Source: Blastopirellula marina DSM 3645 (GTDB lineage Bacteria; Planctomycetota; Planctomycetia; Pirellulales; Pirellulaceae). From it: DNA of 64,000 nucleotides. Shown here piece after piece: positions 49,199 through 56,692 of this stretch (position 1 is its first letter; the number at the start of each line of letters is the position of its first letter). The DNA lies in the NCBI RefSeq assembly GCF_000153105.1, contig NZ_CH672376.1, positions 714,727-778,726 of the forward strand, read 5' to 3'. The notes beneath the pieces are model-generated. The model worked only from the letters and a program-made list of their open reading frames with translations, did no database searches and was not told where the DNA came from. A program made the position numbers and the translations under genes.

Positions 49199-49282
49199 GT
49201 TGAATCCCCTTCTTCGGATGACGGGTGCGCTGCACTCGTTTCGACCCCGCGACTGGCCACGTCTGTGGTTCTGTTCGCGCAT

Positions 49283-49330
49283 AAAAAAACCAAGGGACCA
49301 CGGTCGGCAAACCGTATGTCGATCCCTTGG
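49283..49330 (-). terminator. Orphan minus-strand terminator at the element border
   Basis: On the minus strand, CCAAGGGA, a 25-nt stretch with an inner ACGGT/ACCGT stem, TCCCTTGG and seven T form a strong terminator. No minus-strand gene ends within the next 1.5 kb upstream of it. It may have belonged to a gene separated by insertion of the adjoining element, so it marks a plausible attachment region. Confidence 0.6.
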
Positions 49331-49336
49331 CGGCAA

Positions 49337-49354
49337 GGAACCGAACTCGGTTCC
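49337..49354. promoter_or_regulatory. Palindrome GGAACCGA-AC-TCGGTTCC
   Basis: A perfect 8-bp inverted repeat with a 2-nt spacer lies 78 bp upstream of the integrase start. Possible integrase regulator site or recombinase arm/core site. No second copy was found elsewhere by eye. Confidence 0.4.
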
Positions 49355-49431
49355 CACATATAGTTTCTTCTCTCCGCTTTCCCCAGTCAATTCCTGGCGG
49401 CAACCAGGGCAACAAAAAGGACAATTTGAAA

Positions 49432-50580
49432 ATGGCAAGGAATCGTAAATCGCGTCGCCAGCAGCATGGTTCTGCTTGGCACTGGAAGCAAACCGACTGC
49501 TGGTACTTCACGGAGCCAGGGACGAAAAAACGGGAAGCTCTCTTCGACGAGAACGGGGAGCGGATTCGCGGCAAGGACAACAAGGAGACCGCTCAGTTGG
49601 CGCTTGCCCGGATCAAACTGACGGACGAACTAACTCCGGTGGCGTCGGCTCCGTCGAAAGATTGGACCGTTGCTCAAGTTTGTGAGATCTATCTGGCCGA
49701 CTTGACGAACTCGGCGACCCAGGAATGGGTGAAGATGTGCAAATATTGGCTGAACGATTTCTGTGGGTACTGCGGGGCGCTGACGGTCCAGGAATTGAAA
49801 AAGAAGCACCTCCGCACGTGGCTTCAGAAGCACAAGGTCTGGAACAACAACACCCAGCGAAATGTGATCGCCTGCATCAAGGCCGCTTTCAATTTCTGCT
49901 GCAAGTTCGATGACCTCGACATGAACCCAGTCGCTAGCTATCAGAAACCGGCGGCAACCGCGCGGGTGACTTCTTTCAGTCCCGAAGAGGAAACGAAGAT
50001 TTACGCAGCGACGAATGAGGCGCATGCCTTGTTTCTGAAATGCTGCATCTTAACCGGGGCGCGACCGTACTCCGAAATGGCGATCGTGACGGCGGACCAT
50101 GTTGTGGAAACGCCGCATGGCCTGTTCTACTTGTTGAAGGCGCGCACGGCCAACGGCGGGCATGGGCACAAAGCGGCGAAGAAGACGGGCAAGGATCGGC
50201 GGATCATGCTCTGCGAGGAGATGGAGGAGATTACCCGCCGGTTAATGTTGACTGCGCCGATAGGATCGGGCATTCCGTTGTTGCGAACGAAGCACTGCAA
50301 GCCGTGGAAACGCTGCAACGGCGTCCAGCTGTTTTGTAACGTTAAAGCGAAGCTCGAACTTCCGGATGATCGCGTGACCTATACCTGTCGGCACACGTTC
50401 GCCAAGCGAACGCTGTCGGGCTATTACACCGGAAAGCCGGTGACGATCGAAGTCCTCGCCGGTTTGATGGGGAATACGCCGAAAGTCTGCTGGGATCATT
50501 ATGCCCAGTGGGCGGACGACTATAACGATCCGCTCTGGGCAGCGCTCGGCAAGACAAAAGCGAAGCGAGCGGCTGGCTAG
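49432..50580 (+). CDS. Tyrosine recombinase (integrase) of the accessory element
   Basis: 382 aa from ATG 49432 (AAGGA upstream; the frame opens 35 codons earlier). The N-terminal core-binding part (about 70-200) precedes the catalytic domain. The catalytic Arg lies in TGARPYSEMA, the HxxR box appears as YTCRHTFAKRTL with Tyr in place of the first His, the second His/Trp position reads LMGNTPK (Asn), and the nucleophile Tyr is in WDHYAQW. Family function: site-specific integration and excision. The changes at two conserved catalytic positions are unusual, though both arginines and the tyrosine remain. Confidence 0.86.
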   Translation: MARNRKSRRQQHGSAWHWKQTDCWYFTEPGTKKREALFDENGERIRGKDNKETAQLALARIKLTDELTPVASAPSKDWTVAQVCEIYLADLTNSATQEWVKMCKYWLNDFCGYCGALTVQELKKKHLRTWLQKHKVWNNNTQRNVIACIKAAFNFCCKFDDLDMNPVASYQKPAATARVTSFSPEEETKIYAATNEAHALFLKCCILTGARPYSEMAIVTADHVVETPHGLFYLLKARTANGGHGHKAAKKTGKDRRIMLCEEMEEITRRLMLTAPIGSGIPLLRTKHCKPWKRCNGVQLFCNVKAKLELPDDRVTYTCRHTFAKRTLSGYYTGKPVTIEVLAGLMGNTPKVCWDHYAQWADDYNDPLWAALGKTKAKRAAG

Positions 50581-50799
50581 TCAAGATCACGGACTGATGC
50601 CCTAACGCGTCCTGTACCACCTAAATTCAGATCATTTTTGCGTCATATAATATGAAGCATCCCAGTTAGCTCCCCAACTGTCCGTTCATCCAGAAAATTG
50701 TGAATTAAAAATGTGCTGTACGGGCTGCGAAGTGTTGTCGCGACCATTTTACATACTTGTACCGGCTTGCAGTTGAAAGTTTTAAGATCACAAAGTCAA

Positions 50800-50830
50800 A
50801 ATCCCGGCTCAGAAATTCTGAGCCGGGATT
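50800..50830. terminator. Bidirectional terminator between integrase and excisionase-like gene
   Basis: A 15-bp stem AATCCCGGCTCAGAA / TTCTGAGCCGGGATT with a 1-nt loop, T-rich on both sides (TTTTG on plus, TTTTG on minus). It terminates the convergent integrase and Xis-like genes. The 316-bp region around it (50581-50896) holds no gene. Confidence 0.85.
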
Positions 50831-50896
50831 TTTGTTGACCTCGGGATTGCCGTCCGGGGGCCATGCCGCCAAGGAGGTTCGTTGGGGATCTCAAAT

Positions 50897-51208
50897 TCAA
50901 GTGTCAGGACGACCGAGCGACGCAGTAATGTGTTGCATCTTTGGCTTACGAGTCGGGGATCGTTGGTATTGCTTGCAGCCCGGGGAGACGCGCATCAGCC
51001 CCTGAAGTCGCTCTACTTCCTTTTCCGCAAGTCTGATTCGTCCCTGACCACGACGACCACCCTGGTAATAGTCGATCGAAACTTGTCGACCGCGGATCTG
51101 GAATTCACCCGCATCCGACTGACTCAGCCATTCATAGAGCGTCAACACCGCAATCCCCAGTCGCTCGGCGGCATCGGTGGAAGACAGAAATGTGGTCGAG
51201 CATGACAT
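50897..51208 (-). CDS. Excisionase-like MerR-type DNA-binding protein
   Basis: 103 aa. The N-terminal half is a short winged helix (STDAAERLGIAVLTLYEWLSQSDAGEFQIRGRQVSIDYYQGGRRGQGRI), similar to excisionase/MerR DNA-binding domains. The C-terminal half is basic and probably unstructured. Convergent with the integrase behind a shared bidirectional terminator. It is likely a recombination directionality factor for the element. Confidence 0.7.
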   Translation of the reverse strand: MSCSTTFLSSTDAAERLGIAVLTLYEWLSQSDAGEFQIRGRQVSIDYYQGGRRGQGRIRLAEKEVERLQGLMRVSPGCKQYQRSPTRKPKMQHITASLGRPDT

Positions 51209-51266
51209 GAAATTCAGCAGTCAAGTGGTACGATCAGAAACATGACCACCAGTTTCCAGAATTTCA

Positions 51267-51285
51267 TTCCGCTGGCGTTCCGCTG
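51267..51285. repeat. Direct repeat TTCCGCTG, 11-bp period
   Basis: TTCCGCTG occurs at 51267-51274 and 51278-51285. The same octamer returns as an inverted pair at 52266-52291. The 11-bp period is close to one helical turn, as for recombinase or Xis sites. It lies between the Xis-like gene and the unknown gene at 51438. Confidence 0.45.
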
Positions 51286-51437
51286 AGCAGAATTCTCGCC
51301 GTTTGGCCCATTTCCTCATTCAAAAAGGACCTTCAACAACTTTTCCTTCGAATTTGTGCCGTGATAATTTGATTGGTATGGCCGAAACCTATTCGTTGCA
51401 GGAATTCGGCAATGATGGTATCTCGGGAACTTGAAAG

Positions 51438-52115
51438 ATGAATACTGAAGCGCGCCCAACCGTAACTCGAGCTGATGAGAAGCTCCAAGACATCAAACGG
51501 TGGGTTCGCGCACCCACTACGGCATTTGAACTTTGGGAGAAAGTCTTTTCATCCAAAGAGCGTGCGCGTCTCGGGGGAGACTTTTACGCCGCTTGCGCGA
51601 AGGGTGGTGCGGTAAAAATGTGGCAACAATTGCATGGTTGTACTGACGACCGGGCTGTGATCGACATTGCCTTCGCGGTTAACTTCTTATCCTCGACTCA
51701 CCATCAATGGTTGCTTAAGGAAACAGGGGAACTACTGGATGCCGAGGCCGCATTTGAGGATGCAATCATCCACAATGATCTCGTGCTCAATTCCGTTTCG
51801 CGCGAGATCTACTGGAAGAGCAAACCGATTGAACTCGACTGGTCGCATGAAGCTAAATGGGCGTTTATTTGGGAGCTTGCTCGACACGCTAAGGCGAATC
51901 AACCGATCGACAGGATGACCTTCGGGAATAACAAGGCTTCCGATTATGTGTCCAAAACAAAGTCAGAACTCAAGTGTCAGAATGGTTTTCCGAAGGATCT
52001 AGCGGCCTTGATTAAACCTTCCGGAATGGGGACTCAGAAACTCGCAATCCCGGCCGCGCAGATTCGGCTTTTTGAGCACCACGTCGGTGGTGAAATTCGC
52101 GAATGGACGCCTTGA
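51438..52115 (+). CDS. Hypothetical protein of the accessory element
   Basis: 225 aa, no recognised family. It begins with a helical, charged stretch (RADEKLQDIKRWVRAPTTAFELWEKVFSSKERARLGGDFY), then an aromatic-rich middle (EIYWKSKPIELDWSHEAKWAFIWELARH), and ends with a basic segment. It is followed by a rho-independent terminator at 52202-52232, so it is a single-gene unit between the Xis-like and serine recombinase genes. Function unknown. Confidence 0.65.
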   Translation: MNTEARPTVTRADEKLQDIKRWVRAPTTAFELWEKVFSSKERARLGGDFYAACAKGGAVKMWQQLHGCTDDRAVIDIAFAVNFLSSTHHQWLLKETGELLDAEAAFEDAIIHNDLVLNSVSREIYWKSKPIELDWSHEAKWAFIWELARHAKANQPIDRMTFGNNKASDYVSKTKSELKCQNGFPKDLAALIKPSGMGTQKLAIPAAQIRLFEHHVGGEIREWTP

Positions 52116-52201
52116 TCTAAATCTAGGCCGAAAACGCGTCATATTACTTGAGGGATATCCTATCCATCGGACGCAGCTCTAAGTTGCGATTCGATGGAAT
52201 T

Positions 52202-52232
52202 AACGCTCCGTTTTCAAGGAGCGTTTTCTTTT
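52202..52232 (+). terminator. Rho-independent terminator
   Basis: AACGCTCC / GGAGCGTT with an 8-nt loop, followed by TTTTCTTTT. Ends the unknown gene at 51438-52115. Confidence 0.85.
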
Positions 52233-52265
52233 GCGCTCCCTCCGTCTCCAGCCACTTCAACGGAA

Positions 52266-52291
52266 TTCCGCTGGCCGGAATATCAGCGGAA
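52266..52291. repeat. Inverted pair TTCCGCTG / CAGCGGAA
   Basis: TTCCGCTG (52266-52273) and CAGCGGAA (52284-52291) form an inverted repeat about 100 bp upstream of the serine recombinase gene. They share the octamer with the direct repeat at 51267-51285; candidate site for one of the element's recombinases or its regulator. Confidence 0.45.
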
Positions 52292-52387
52292 CGTCTTTTT
52301 CTAGCTTAAACCTTTTCCATGATCTCGCGGTGATTTGGGCACGTCGCCCTGTCGCTACCGCGGGATCATTCTCAGAGGAGGTTCAAG

Positions 52388-54439
52388 ATGAACCAAGATA
52401 TTCCTAGCGAGGGCGCTGCCAGCGTCCAGCTTAGCCGCTATGCGGTGAAGTGCTGGTCCGAGCAGGCGGCTATTTTCGATTTTGACCTGACGTGGTTCGA
52501 TCCAGAAACGCCAATGGAGACGCGTGTCGACTTGGCGATTTCTAAGGGCTACGAGATCGGCACGATTTATTCTCGATTCAGCACGAAGCTGCAGCATTCG
52601 ACCGATGACCAGGTTCGCGAGTGCATTCAATGGGCGGCGAAATACCGCATCTACGTTCCGCCGGAATTCATCTCGATCGACGAAGGAGTCAAGGGGAAGA
52701 AAGTCCAGCGTGATGGCCTCGATCGGACGAAAGCGATCCTCCGCCAGCGTTTGGCCAAAGTCCTGCTGGTCTACAAAGCAAGCCGCCTGTTTCGGCAAGC
52801 AGGCAAGGGCTACCAGTTCATCAACGAAGAAGTGGTCGAAGAAGGACTGCGGGCTGTCATTGTCTCTCAGGGCATTGACACCAATGACCGCAAAACATGG
52901 AAGCTGCAATTGCAGATCCACGGAATCATGGATGATATGTTGCTCGATGCGATTGCTGATCATGTTCGCTCCGCATTGACCGGAAAATTTCTGAACAAAT
53001 GGACGACAGGCGCGATCGGGATCGGATATCGCCGCAAGGAGATTCCCGGAGCGCCGTTGACTAATCGCGGACGGCCCCGCACGATGCCGGCGGTCGATCC
53101 TGAAGCGGCTGAACTGATCCGCGAACATGCTCAACTGTTGCTCAATGGCATGCCTGTTAGTGAAGGCGTGCGGCGCTGGAATGCAGACAACGGGCCTGTA
53201 GATCCCCGCGCATCCGGCAACAAGCTCAGGTACGAATGCTACCGCAAGCTGTTTTCCAACCCTCGTTTGAAGGGAACCTGGGAGTTTGGTCGCCGCCGCA
53301 ATGAGTTTTCCAGCAAGCTCGACAATGTCAAACAAGTCGAACGGCCCGATGACGAGGTCACCACGATCCTGTGCGAAGAATTGAGAATTTTGGATGACGC
53401 GACGTTCGATGCCTTGCAGGTGATGTTCGCCGCCAAGAAGACCGGGCCGCGCGGACCGCGCAAGATCAAGAAGCTGCAGTTGTGGGATCTGACGACCGAG
53501 TTCTTCTTCTGTGAAAGTTGCAGCACGCCTGAGACGCCGGTTCGGTTCTACCAGGCTGGCGCGCAAGGTCAAGCGATGCAGTGCAAAAACGGGGATCAGT
53601 GCACATGTAAGTCGGCTGTTAACCGCCGGGATGCGGTCCGAGCGATCTGTGTCAATCTTAGCCAGCTGATTTTGCGCGACGCCGAATTGATCGAAATGAT
53701 CGTATTGGAGAGCCAATCGCTGGACGCGCAAGCCGACCATGGGTTGGACGAGCAACTCGCACGGGCTCGCAAGCAGTTGTCACTGCTCAGCAACCGGATC
53801 AATGACCTGTTCGAGATGTCGGGCGAGGGAACGGAGGCCGATCGCAAGGAGACGAAAGGTCGTCTGCGGGCGGCCCAGTCGGAGCGCAATGCCGTCCAGA
53901 GCGAGGCCAACCGCTTGCAGCGTGCTGTGGACGGAACGACCAGCACAATGACCGTGAAGCAAATTCGTGAGCGGCTGTCTGAGATGTCCGATCTGCTCTC
54001 TAGCGCTGCTGAAGGGGATCTCGGCGAGGATGCGATCTATAAGACGCTGGCTGTCTTTCGTGCGCTGACCGGCGGCCAGATTTGGGTGCAGGTTGAGCAA
54101 CGTGTTGGGCGTAAACGGACGAATGTGCGGGGAACTTTCCGTCCACAGTTGCTACGAGGATTTGGTGAACCGATCTTGAGGACAGATATGCCCGATACCA
54201 ACCTAGCAACAGTTTGGTTGCGATCGCCGCCGCGAGTGGATGCGATCGCCGAACGGGCTCATGAGTTGATTGACATCCAAAGCATGAGCCACCGCGAGAC
54301 GGCCAAGCAACTGCAACGCGAAGGGCACAACGTCAACTCCGGCAACGTTTGGTACAGCTATCGTCGCTGGTATGAGATGCAGGGCATGGAGCCTCCCAAA
54401 GTTCCCTATAACAACGGCAAGAAGCGGCGTTCCGCCTAA
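52388..54439 (+). CDS. Large serine recombinase
   Basis: 683 aa, with GAGGAGG upstream of ATG. The resolvase core lies at about 55-200, with the nucleophile Ser65 in YSRFSTKLQ and further conserved arginines. A DUF-like recombinase domain is at about 200-330 and a cysteine-rich zinc-ribbon-like segment at about 375-415 (FFFCESCSTPETP, MQCKNGDQCTCKS). A long coiled coil follows at about 440-510, then a C-terminal helix-rich part. This is the large serine integrase architecture, able to integrate or excise DNA without a partner. The element thus carries two recombinases of different mechanism. Confidence 0.9.
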   Translation: MNQDIPSEGAASVQLSRYAVKCWSEQAAIFDFDLTWFDPETPMETRVDLAISKGYEIGTIYSRFSTKLQHSTDDQVRECIQWAAKYRIYVPPEFISIDEGVKGKKVQRDGLDRTKAILRQRLAKVLLVYKASRLFRQAGKGYQFINEEVVEEGLRAVIVSQGIDTNDRKTWKLQLQIHGIMDDMLLDAIADHVRSALTGKFLNKWTTGAIGIGYRRKEIPGAPLTNRGRPRTMPAVDPEAAELIREHAQLLLNGMPVSEGVRRWNADNGPVDPRASGNKLRYECYRKLFSNPRLKGTWEFGRRRNEFSSKLDNVKQVERPDDEVTTILCEELRILDDATFDALQVMFAAKKTGPRGPRKIKKLQLWDLTTEFFFCESCSTPETPVRFYQAGAQGQAMQCKNGDQCTCKSAVNRRDAVRAICVNLSQLILRDAELIEMIVLESQSLDAQADHGLDEQLARARKQLSLLSNRINDLFEMSGEGTEADRKETKGRLRAAQSERNAVQSEANRLQRAVDGTTSTMTVKQIRERLSEMSDLLSSAAEGDLGEDAIYKTLAVFRALTGGQIWVQVEQRVGRKRTNVRGTFRPQLLRGFGEPILRTDMPDTNLATVWLRSPPRVDAIAERAHELIDIQSMSHRETAKQLQREGHNVNSGNVWYSYRRWYEMQGMEPPKVPYNNGKKRRSA

Positions 54440-54468
54440 CAGGATCGCACGTTTGAAATACTTGATCT

Positions 54469-54499
54469 ACGCCTCGTCGATTCGACGAGGCGTTTTTTT
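54469..54499 (+). terminator. Rho-independent terminator after the serine recombinase
   Basis: ACGCCTCGTCGA / TCGACGAGGCGT stem (1-nt loop) followed by TTTTTTT, 30 bp beyond the recombinase stop. Confidence 0.9.
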
Positions 54500-54545
54500 A
54501 TACGCACGCCTTTCCCAAAGAAAAATCCCCAAACACGGAGGACAA

Positions 54546-54707
54546 ATGCAACCAACTGCTGAAACGAACGCCAGTCGAAATGTCGGGCTCGAAGCGCAGC
54601 TCGAGCAAGTAGCCGCAAATCTGGCGTTTCTGGTTGTTCAAGCTCATCGGCGCGACCGGAGTAAAGTCGCCAAGTCGACAAAAGTGGCTGCTGATTCCAA
54701 CAGCTAA
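54546..54707 (+). CDS. Small hypothetical protein
   Basis: 53 aa (MQPTAETNASRNVGLEAQL...). ATG 54546 is preceded by CGGAGGA at good spacing, the main support. The middle is helical and hydrophobic-amphipathic (LEQVAANLAFLVVQAHRR), with a basic tail. No known family. Confidence 0.55.
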   Translation: MQPTAETNASRNVGLEAQLEQVAANLAFLVVQAHRRDRSKVAKSTKVAADSNS

Positions 54708-54789
54708 ATTCGGGGCTAAAACGTGTCATAAAACTTGGGGAGCGTCTTAGCCTTCTCCCACAAATCCCAAATCTATCGGAGGCACGCAT

Positions 54790-54993
54790 TTGGTGCACAT
54801 CACGCTGGCTTTTCTATCAGTCGCCCTGCTGCTGATGGTGGTCGTACTGGTCCGAGAGCGGCAATTGCGACTTGCGCTGCAAACCATTTTAAAACGTCTT
54901 ATTGATCGTTGGAGGTCTGATGCGAATAGACACCCTGTTCACTCCGCTTGCGCTGATCGTGATCCTGGCGATGAGCGGCTGCCAGGAGAATGA
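54790..54993 (+). CDS. Small single-pass membrane protein
   Basis: 67 aa from TTG 54790, with GGAGG about 7 nt upstream. One membrane segment (VHITLAFLSVALLLMVVVLV), then a basic amphipathic helix. It overlaps the lipoprotein gene at 54920 by 74 bp in another frame. No family recognised. Confidence 0.6.
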   Translation: MVHITLAFLSVALLLMVVVLVRERQLRLALQTILKRLIDRWRSDANRHPVHSACADRDPGDERLPGE

Positions 54994-55420
54994 GAATCAA
55001 CGGCTTGCCGCGATGTCTGAACGGCATGAACAGCGGCAAGCGGAACAGAGTCGCCAAGCGGCGGAATTACACTTGGAGGTCATCGGCCTCCAGCGCCAAG
55101 TTCAAACGAACATCGCCGAAATCGGACGTCAACGCGACGCCCTGGAAAGCGAACGGCGGATCGTTGCGTCCGAGCGTCGGTGGGATTCTCTCACCTCCAC
55201 TGCGATCGCGAATGTCGGCCTACTGCTCGCCTGCCTGGCGCCGCTTGTCTTGGCTTGCTTACTGCTGCTTCGTTCACCGGAGTCTGGCGATGAGCCAGCG
55301 ATTGCGGAGATCCTCCTGAATGATCTTACCGCGACAAGGCCATCGTTGGCGAACTCCAACAATAAGCCTTCACCACGACGGTTGACTGAGAATGAAAATT
55401 GCTCAGAAAAGTCAACCTAG
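54920..55420 (+). CDS. Coiled-coil lipoprotein with C-terminal membrane segment
   Basis: 166 aa from ATG 54920 (GGAGG just upstream). A lipoprotein-type signal (LFTPLALIVILAMSGC) precedes a coiled coil of about 80 residues (AAMSERHEQRQAEQSRQAAELHLEVIGLQRQVQ) and a second hydrophobic segment at about 95-120 (AIANVGLLLACLAPLVLACLLLL). The combination of a lipid anchor and a later membrane segment is unusual. It starts inside the previous small membrane protein gene and ends 29 bp before the DUF1257 gene. Confidence 0.68.
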   Translation: MRIDTLFTPLALIVILAMSGCQENENQRLAAMSERHEQRQAEQSRQAAELHLEVIGLQRQVQTNIAEIGRQRDALESERRIVASERRWDSLTSTAIANVGLLLACLAPLVLACLLLLRSPESGDEPAIAEILLNDLTATRPSLANSNNKPSPRRLTENENCSEKST

Positions 55421-55449
55421 TTAACAACTGAAATGCAAAGGAGCAAGAA

Positions 55450-55818
55450 TTGTCACACATAGTCACAATCACCACGGAGATTCGTGATCCCGCAGCACTG
55501 CGGATGTCATGCCGTCGTCTCGGGCTCGAGGAACCGGTGATGCAAACCGTCCAGTTGTTCAGCGCCGAAGCCACTGGCTACTGCGTGCATCTGCCTCGCT
55601 GGCGTTACCCGGTCGTCTGTAACACCGACGCGGGAACGGTTCAGTACGACAACTATGAAGGCCGTTGGGGCGAACAGGTTCACCTTGACCGACTAGTTCA
55701 ACGATATGCGGTCGAAAAATCTACTTCGGAAGCTCGAAAGCTGGGGCACTCTGTCACGGAGCAATCGTTGGCCGATGGCTCGATCAAGCTCACTGTTCAG
55801 GTGGGAGGCGTCCATTGA
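55450..55818 (+). CDS. DUF1257 (Ycf35-like) protein
   Basis: 122 aa from TTG 55450, with AAAGGAG upstream. The sequence SHIVTITTEIRDPAALRMSCRRLGL, FSAEATGYCVHLPRWRYPVVC, VQYDNYEGRWGEQVHLDRLVQRYAVEK and SLADGSIKLTVQVGG is the DUF1257 pattern over its full length. The family includes Ycf35, an uncharacterised protein encoded in some algal plastids, and cyanobacterial relatives. It overlaps the DUF2997 start by 4 nt. Function unknown. Confidence 0.9.
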   Translation: MSHIVTITTEIRDPAALRMSCRRLGLEEPVMQTVQLFSAEATGYCVHLPRWRYPVVCNTDAGTVQYDNYEGRWGEQVHLDRLVQRYAVEKSTSEARKLGHSVTEQSLADGSIKLTVQVGGVH

Positions 55819-56009
55819 AAACGATTGAAATTATCGTCGCCACCAACGGCGAAACGAGAGTCCAGACCAAAGGCTTTTCAGGAAGGGAATGCCAAGCGGC
55901 AAGTCGTTTCCTGGAGTCCGCACTCGGCACGAGACGTTCCGAAAAACTCACCGGCGAGTTTTACGCTAACCAAACGCAGATGCAAAGCCAAACCCAACAG
56001 GAGGAATGA
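55815..56009 (+). CDS. DUF2997 protein
   Basis: 64 aa from TTG 55815. MKTIEIIVATNGETRVQTKGFSGRECQAASRFLESALG followed by LTGEFYANQ is the DUF2997 pattern, about the usual length. It overlaps DUF1257 by 4 nt upstream and the TOPRIM gene by 4 nt downstream (ATGA), so all three are translationally coupled. Function unknown; the family is frequently next to DUF1257. Confidence 0.88.
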   Translation: MKTIEIIVATNGETRVQTKGFSGRECQAASRFLESALGTRRSEKLTGEFYANQTQMQSQTQQEE

Positions 56010-56665
56010 TCGACACATCCAACCAAGGAAATTTACTTTCCTGTCACACGAAGGATAACGTTCGCCTGCTGCTGGTCGTCGAAGGCCTGAATGACATCGA
56101 GTTCTTGACCCGTATTTCTAGGATGCTGCACACCAATGACAGCAGCCTCCCCAATCTTGCCGAAATGGAACAACGGGGCGAATTAATCTTTATTCCGTTT
56201 GGCGGGGGACATGTTCGGGCCTGGGCGGAACGACTTGCTCCGCTGGCCCGGCCTGAATTTCACCTCTACGACCACGAGCTGCCGCCAGAAACGGAACTTC
56301 GACAGCAAGCCGCTCTGATCCTCAATCAGCGTCCTCGTTGCCAGGCCGTTCTCACCAGCAAGCGGTCCTTGGAAAACTACTTGCATCCGGACGCCCTGTT
56401 TGCCGCTGGCGGTATTCGGCCCCACTTCGACGACTTCGATTGCGTCGCCGAGCTTACGGCTCGCCAACTCTATCAACAACGCCCTGGCGAAATCGCTTGG
56501 CAGTTGCAGCCCCGCCGCTCGCAAAGCCGTATGGCGAATCGTGCGAAGCGCTGGCTCAACACCAAGGCGGTCGAGCAAATGACCGTCGCCATGCTCCAAG
56601 AGCGAGACCCGGACGGAGAAGTTATTTCTTGGCTATCGGCAATGAAGGAATTGCTGAGCACCTAA
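56006..56665 (+). CDS. TOPRIM-domain protein (OLD nuclease-like)
   Basis: 219 aa. RLLLVVEGLNDIEFLTRIS provides the TOPRIM glutamate (E26), GELIFIPFGGGHVRAW the second strand, FHLYDHELP the acidic D89/E91 pair, and LTSKRSLENYLHPDAL resembles the C-terminal part of OLD-family and related TOPRIM enzymes. It has no ATPase domain of its own; in the well-known OLD family the ATPase is fused. It is coupled upstream to DUF2997 (4-nt overlap), with the AAA+ gene 27 bp downstream. Likely a nuclease or nucleotidyl-handling enzyme. Confidence 0.8.
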   Translation: MIDTSNQGNLLSCHTKDNVRLLLVVEGLNDIEFLTRISRMLHTNDSSLPNLAEMEQRGELIFIPFGGGHVRAWAERLAPLARPEFHLYDHELPPETELRQQAALILNQRPRCQAVLTSKRSLENYLHPDALFAAGGIRPHFDDFDCVAELTARQLYQQRPGEIAWQLQPRRSQSRMANRAKRWLNTKAVEQMTVAMLQERDPDGEVISWLSAMKELLST

Positions 56666-56692
56666 TCTCAACTCACCACGAAAGAAACCAAT

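Noticed and set aside
52355..53755. 466-codon open frame on the minus strand
   Set aside because: It lies entirely opposite the serine recombinase gene, whose family motifs are clear; the antisense protein has no recognisable family and is an effect of GC-rich codon use.
54790..55420. Phage spanin (Rz/Rz1) pair
   Set aside because: The inner gene is far longer than Rz1 and carries a second membrane segment, and no endolysin or holin is nearby.
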